Assembly (NCBI GenBank): GCA_910589385.1
Contig: CAJUTU010000084.1
Span: 1-6,665, forward strand
Source of the DNA: an uncultured Lachnospiraceae bacterium
GTDB lineage: Bacteria > Bacillota > Clostridia > Lachnospirales > Lachnospiraceae
DNA length: 6,665 nucleotides
Reading direction: 5' to 3'
Part shown: positions 5,050 through 6,665 of the stretch, in pieces
How positions within the stretch are numbered: the first letter of the stretch is position 1
Layout of the letters: the number at the start of each line of letters is the position of its first letter
The notes under the pieces: model-generated
The model's database searches: none
Seen by the model: the letters and a program-made list of their open reading frames with translations, nothing else
Told to the model about the DNA's origin: nothing
Position numbers and translations under genes: made by a program

Positions 5050-5093
5050 CCACCTGTACGGTTGGAAGATTTTTGGAAGGGATGTGATGATTG

Positions 5094-6173
5094 ATGTATG
5101 ATTCTATACGTCCGGGACAGATATGGCTGGACACAAAGGGAGAAAGGATCCAGGCACACGGCGGTTCCGTGATGTATCTGGACGAATTGTACTACTGGTA
5201 TGGAGAAAATAAAGAAAAAACGACGGGGAAAAATAGCATTTGGCACTGGGGAGTGCGGTGCTACTGCTCGTCGGATCTGTATAATTGGGAGGATAAGGGG
5301 CTGATCATCCCGCCGGAGGAAAATCCGGCATCTTCCCTGCATCCGCATTCTATGATGGACCGTCCTCATATCATCTATAATCAGTCAACCGAAAAGTTTG
5401 TGTGCTGGCTGAAGATCATGCATCCTGACGGGACGCAGACAGCAACCATTTTGACAGCCGACCATATTCTGGGGCCTTATACAAAGGTCAGGGAAGGACT
5501 GAGCCCCCTTGGGATGAATGCCGGGGACTTTGATCTGGCTGTGGCACCGGACGGCAAGGCTTATTATTATTTCGAACGTGTCCACAGCGAGACGATCTGT
5601 GCGGACCTTACGGAAGATTATCTGGATGTGACTGGATTTTACAGTACGCATTTTCCGCATCCGGGACCGCCTTATGTGCGAGAGGCAACTTCGCATTTTA
5701 TGAGGAAGGGACTGCATTATCTGCTGACTTCGGGAACCACGGGATACCTTCCCAATCCGTCAGAGGCCGCGGTAGCAGAGACCTGGCACGGTCCATATCA
5801 GGTGCAGGGAAATCCGCATAGAAATGATCCCTCCCATACTTCTTTTCATTCACAGATCTCTTCTGTATTCAAAGTGCATGGAAAAAAAGATCTGTATATA
5901 GCCTGTGCGGATCGATGGCTCCCGGAATATGCAGATTTAAACTATGAAGATTATAAAAAGGGATATGAGCTGCTTTTTCATCCGGAGGAGGAAAAAAGAA
6001 AGAGCCTGGAGGAAATCCTGCGGACAGAAAATCTGGAGGGGGAATGGTTCCGGGATGATGAACAAAATACGGCTTTTTCTGATTATGTATGGCTTCCGCT
6101 AAAATTTGACGGAGAGACTGTTTTTATAGAATGGATGAATGAATGGAAGATGGAAGATTACGAGGATGCTTAG
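5094..6173 (+). CDS. GH43-type glycoside hydrolase resembling exo-beta-1,3-galactanase
   Basis: Encodes 359 residues of a five-bladed beta-propeller glycosidase. The N-terminus IQAHGGSVMYLDELYYWYGENK (from residue 19) and GVRCYCSSDLYNWEDKG are hallmarks of the galactan-active GH43 branch. So are MDRPHIIYN (about 88-96), PYVREATSHFM with the probable acid Glu197, YLLTSGTTGYLPNP, FHSQISSVF with Gln254, and DYVWLPLKF near the end. In the characterised exo-beta-1,3-galactanases of this branch a Gln replaces the usual catalytic base, and Gln254 is aligned with it; that assignment is from family knowledge. A charged insertion (about 280-322) precedes the last strand. No signal peptide, so it probably acts in the cytoplasm on imported oligosaccharides. 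GGAAGGG (5075-5081) is 12 bases before the ATG at 5094; an in-frame TTG at 5091 is spaced slightly better. A sensor kinase gene follows after 23 bp, suggesting a co-transcribed sugar-use locus. The exact substrate is uncertain. Confidence 0.85.
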   Translation: MYDSIRPGQIWLDTKGERIQAHGGSVMYLDELYYWYGENKEKTTGKNSIWHWGVRCYCSSDLYNWEDKGLIIPPEENPASSLHPHSMMDRPHIIYNQSTEKFVCWLKIMHPDGTQTATILTADHILGPYTKVREGLSPLGMNAGDFDLAVAPDGKAYYYFERVHSETICADLTEDYLDVTGFYSTHFPHPGPPYVREATSHFMRKGLHYLLTSGTTGYLPNPSEAAVAETWHGPYQVQGNPHRNDPSHTSFHSQISSVFKVHGKKDLYIACADRWLPEYADLNYEDYKKGYELLFHPEEEKRKSLEEILRTENLEGEWFRDDEQNTAFSDYVWLPLKFDGETVFIEWMNEWKMEDYEDA

Positions 6174-6196
6174 GAACTGGCTTCAGGGAAACGGGT

Positions 6197-6631
6197 ATGA
6201 GCATCCATGTAAAAAGTAAATTGTACAACATCGTTTCCTCAGTTTCCATGAAAATCATACTGACAATGCTGCTGATGATCCTGCCTTTAAATGTGATAGT
6301 GCTCATCTATACATACAATATGCAGGAGGGCATGATAGAACGTGAGGAATTAAACCATCAGAAACGTGCGGAATACTTTATGCAGTCGATCTCTAATACA
6401 ATGGATAACGCAAGGTCGATGCTGCGCCATTTCGCAATGGAAGATCAGGACTGTTTCAGGATTCTTGATAAAAACTCTTCTGATTATACCAGAGAATCAG
6501 TCAGATTAAAATTGCATTATAAAATAAAAAATATGGCTTCTATGGCAGATGGGGCAGACGGTTATTTTTTTGATTTCCGGGAGTCTGGGGCACAAATCAT
6601 ATATGCAGCGCGGGCTGAGAAATCAGCATAG
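6197..6631 (+). pseudogene. N-terminal part of a YesM-like sensor histidine kinase, ending at an in-frame TAG
   Basis: AGGGA (6185-6189) lies 7 bases before the ATG at 6197, supporting this start. The 144 encoded residues comprise a short basic cytoplasmic N-terminus and one transmembrane helix (about 18-40, MKIILTMLLMILPLNVIVLI). They end in the beginning of an extracellular Cache-like sensor domain (EREELNHQKRAEYFMQSISNTMDNARSML and ADGYFFDFRESGAQIIYAAR). Proteins with this opening are normally about 570-600 residues with a second helix, HAMP, and His-kinase and ATPase domains, and pair with a YesN-like AraC response regulator to control sugar uptake genes. Here a TAG at 6629-6631 stops the frame in the sensor domain; after it the same frame continues LISTDRQRFCL to the window end. 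It is therefore a nonsense- or indel-disrupted gene, or an error in this sequence. The gene follows GH43 after 23 bp and is probably co-transcribed with it. Confidence 0.7.
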
Positions 6632-6639
6632 CTGATTTC
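6614..6639. repeat. Overlapping palindromes around the kinase stop codon
   Basis: GAAATCAGC (6619-6627) and GCTGATTTC (6631-6639) are perfect 9-bp arms around ATA; the TAG stop codon at 6629-6631 spans the spacer and the right arm. An overlapping hairpin GCTGA-GAAA-TCAGC (6614-6627) uses the left arm too, so GCTGA occurs twice and its complement once. A further AGACA/TGTCT pair follows at the window end. The arrangement suggests a templated or palindrome-mediated mutation, or the beginning of an inserted element. Confidence 0.55.
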
Positions 6640-6665
6640 CACGGATAGACAGAGGTTTTGTCTGT

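Overview
The window looks like chromosomal DNA from a gut-type clostridial Firmicute, most likely Lachnospiraceae. This rests on moderate GC with strong purine-rich ribosome binding sites (GGAGG, GGAGAGAG, AGGGA), protein families typical of that group, and remnants of a Tn1549-like conjugative element of the kind common there. The genus cannot be fixed from the sequence alone.

Positions 1 to about 2510 form a graveyard. It begins with the last 37 codons of an unrecognised basic protein (2-115), then a strong 14-bp hairpin (210-245), then an AraC-family regulator that has lost its N-terminal sensor half (about 262-837). A non-coding stretch (838-1125) carries five consecutive stem-loops, the last resembling an intrinsic terminator. 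After it come pieces of conjugation genes in the order of the ICE transfer module: a central slice of a VirB4/TraE-type ATPase (1126-1422), a short unidentified C-terminal tail (1415-1477), a terminator (1498-1541), and a CD1108/CwlT-like cell-wall hydrolase (1572-2509). The hydrolase appears frameshifted, lacks its membrane segment, and seems to have lost internal pieces from both its lysozyme-like and CHAP domains. None of these pieces looks able to support transfer.

Positions 2550 to 4964 hold an intact-looking divergent efflux module: a TetR-family repressor on the minus strand (2636-3208) and a MATE-family multidrug exporter on the plus strand (3618-4964). The 409-bp gap between the start codons is full of palindromes: a 19-bp palindrome next to tetR, a nested hairpin (3262-3300), a recognisable sigma-A-like promoter facing the MATE gene (3448-3476), and a nested 80-bp inverted repeat in the MATE leader (3498-3577). 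Likely logic, by inference: TetR binds one or more of these palindromes and releases them when it senses a MATE substrate.

Positions 5010 to the end start a carbohydrate module: a cytoplasmic GH43-type glycosidase resembling exo-beta-1,3-galactanases (5094-6173), followed 23 bp later by the N-terminal part of a YesM-like sensor histidine kinase (6197-6631). The kinase reading frame stops at an in-frame TAG inside a 9-bp-arm palindrome, well short of any catalytic domain, so as written it is broken or truncated. The most notable observations are the erosion pattern of the conjugative element, the nested palindromic leader of the MATE gene, the stem-loop array at 872-1077, and the palindrome-embedded amber stop in the kinase.
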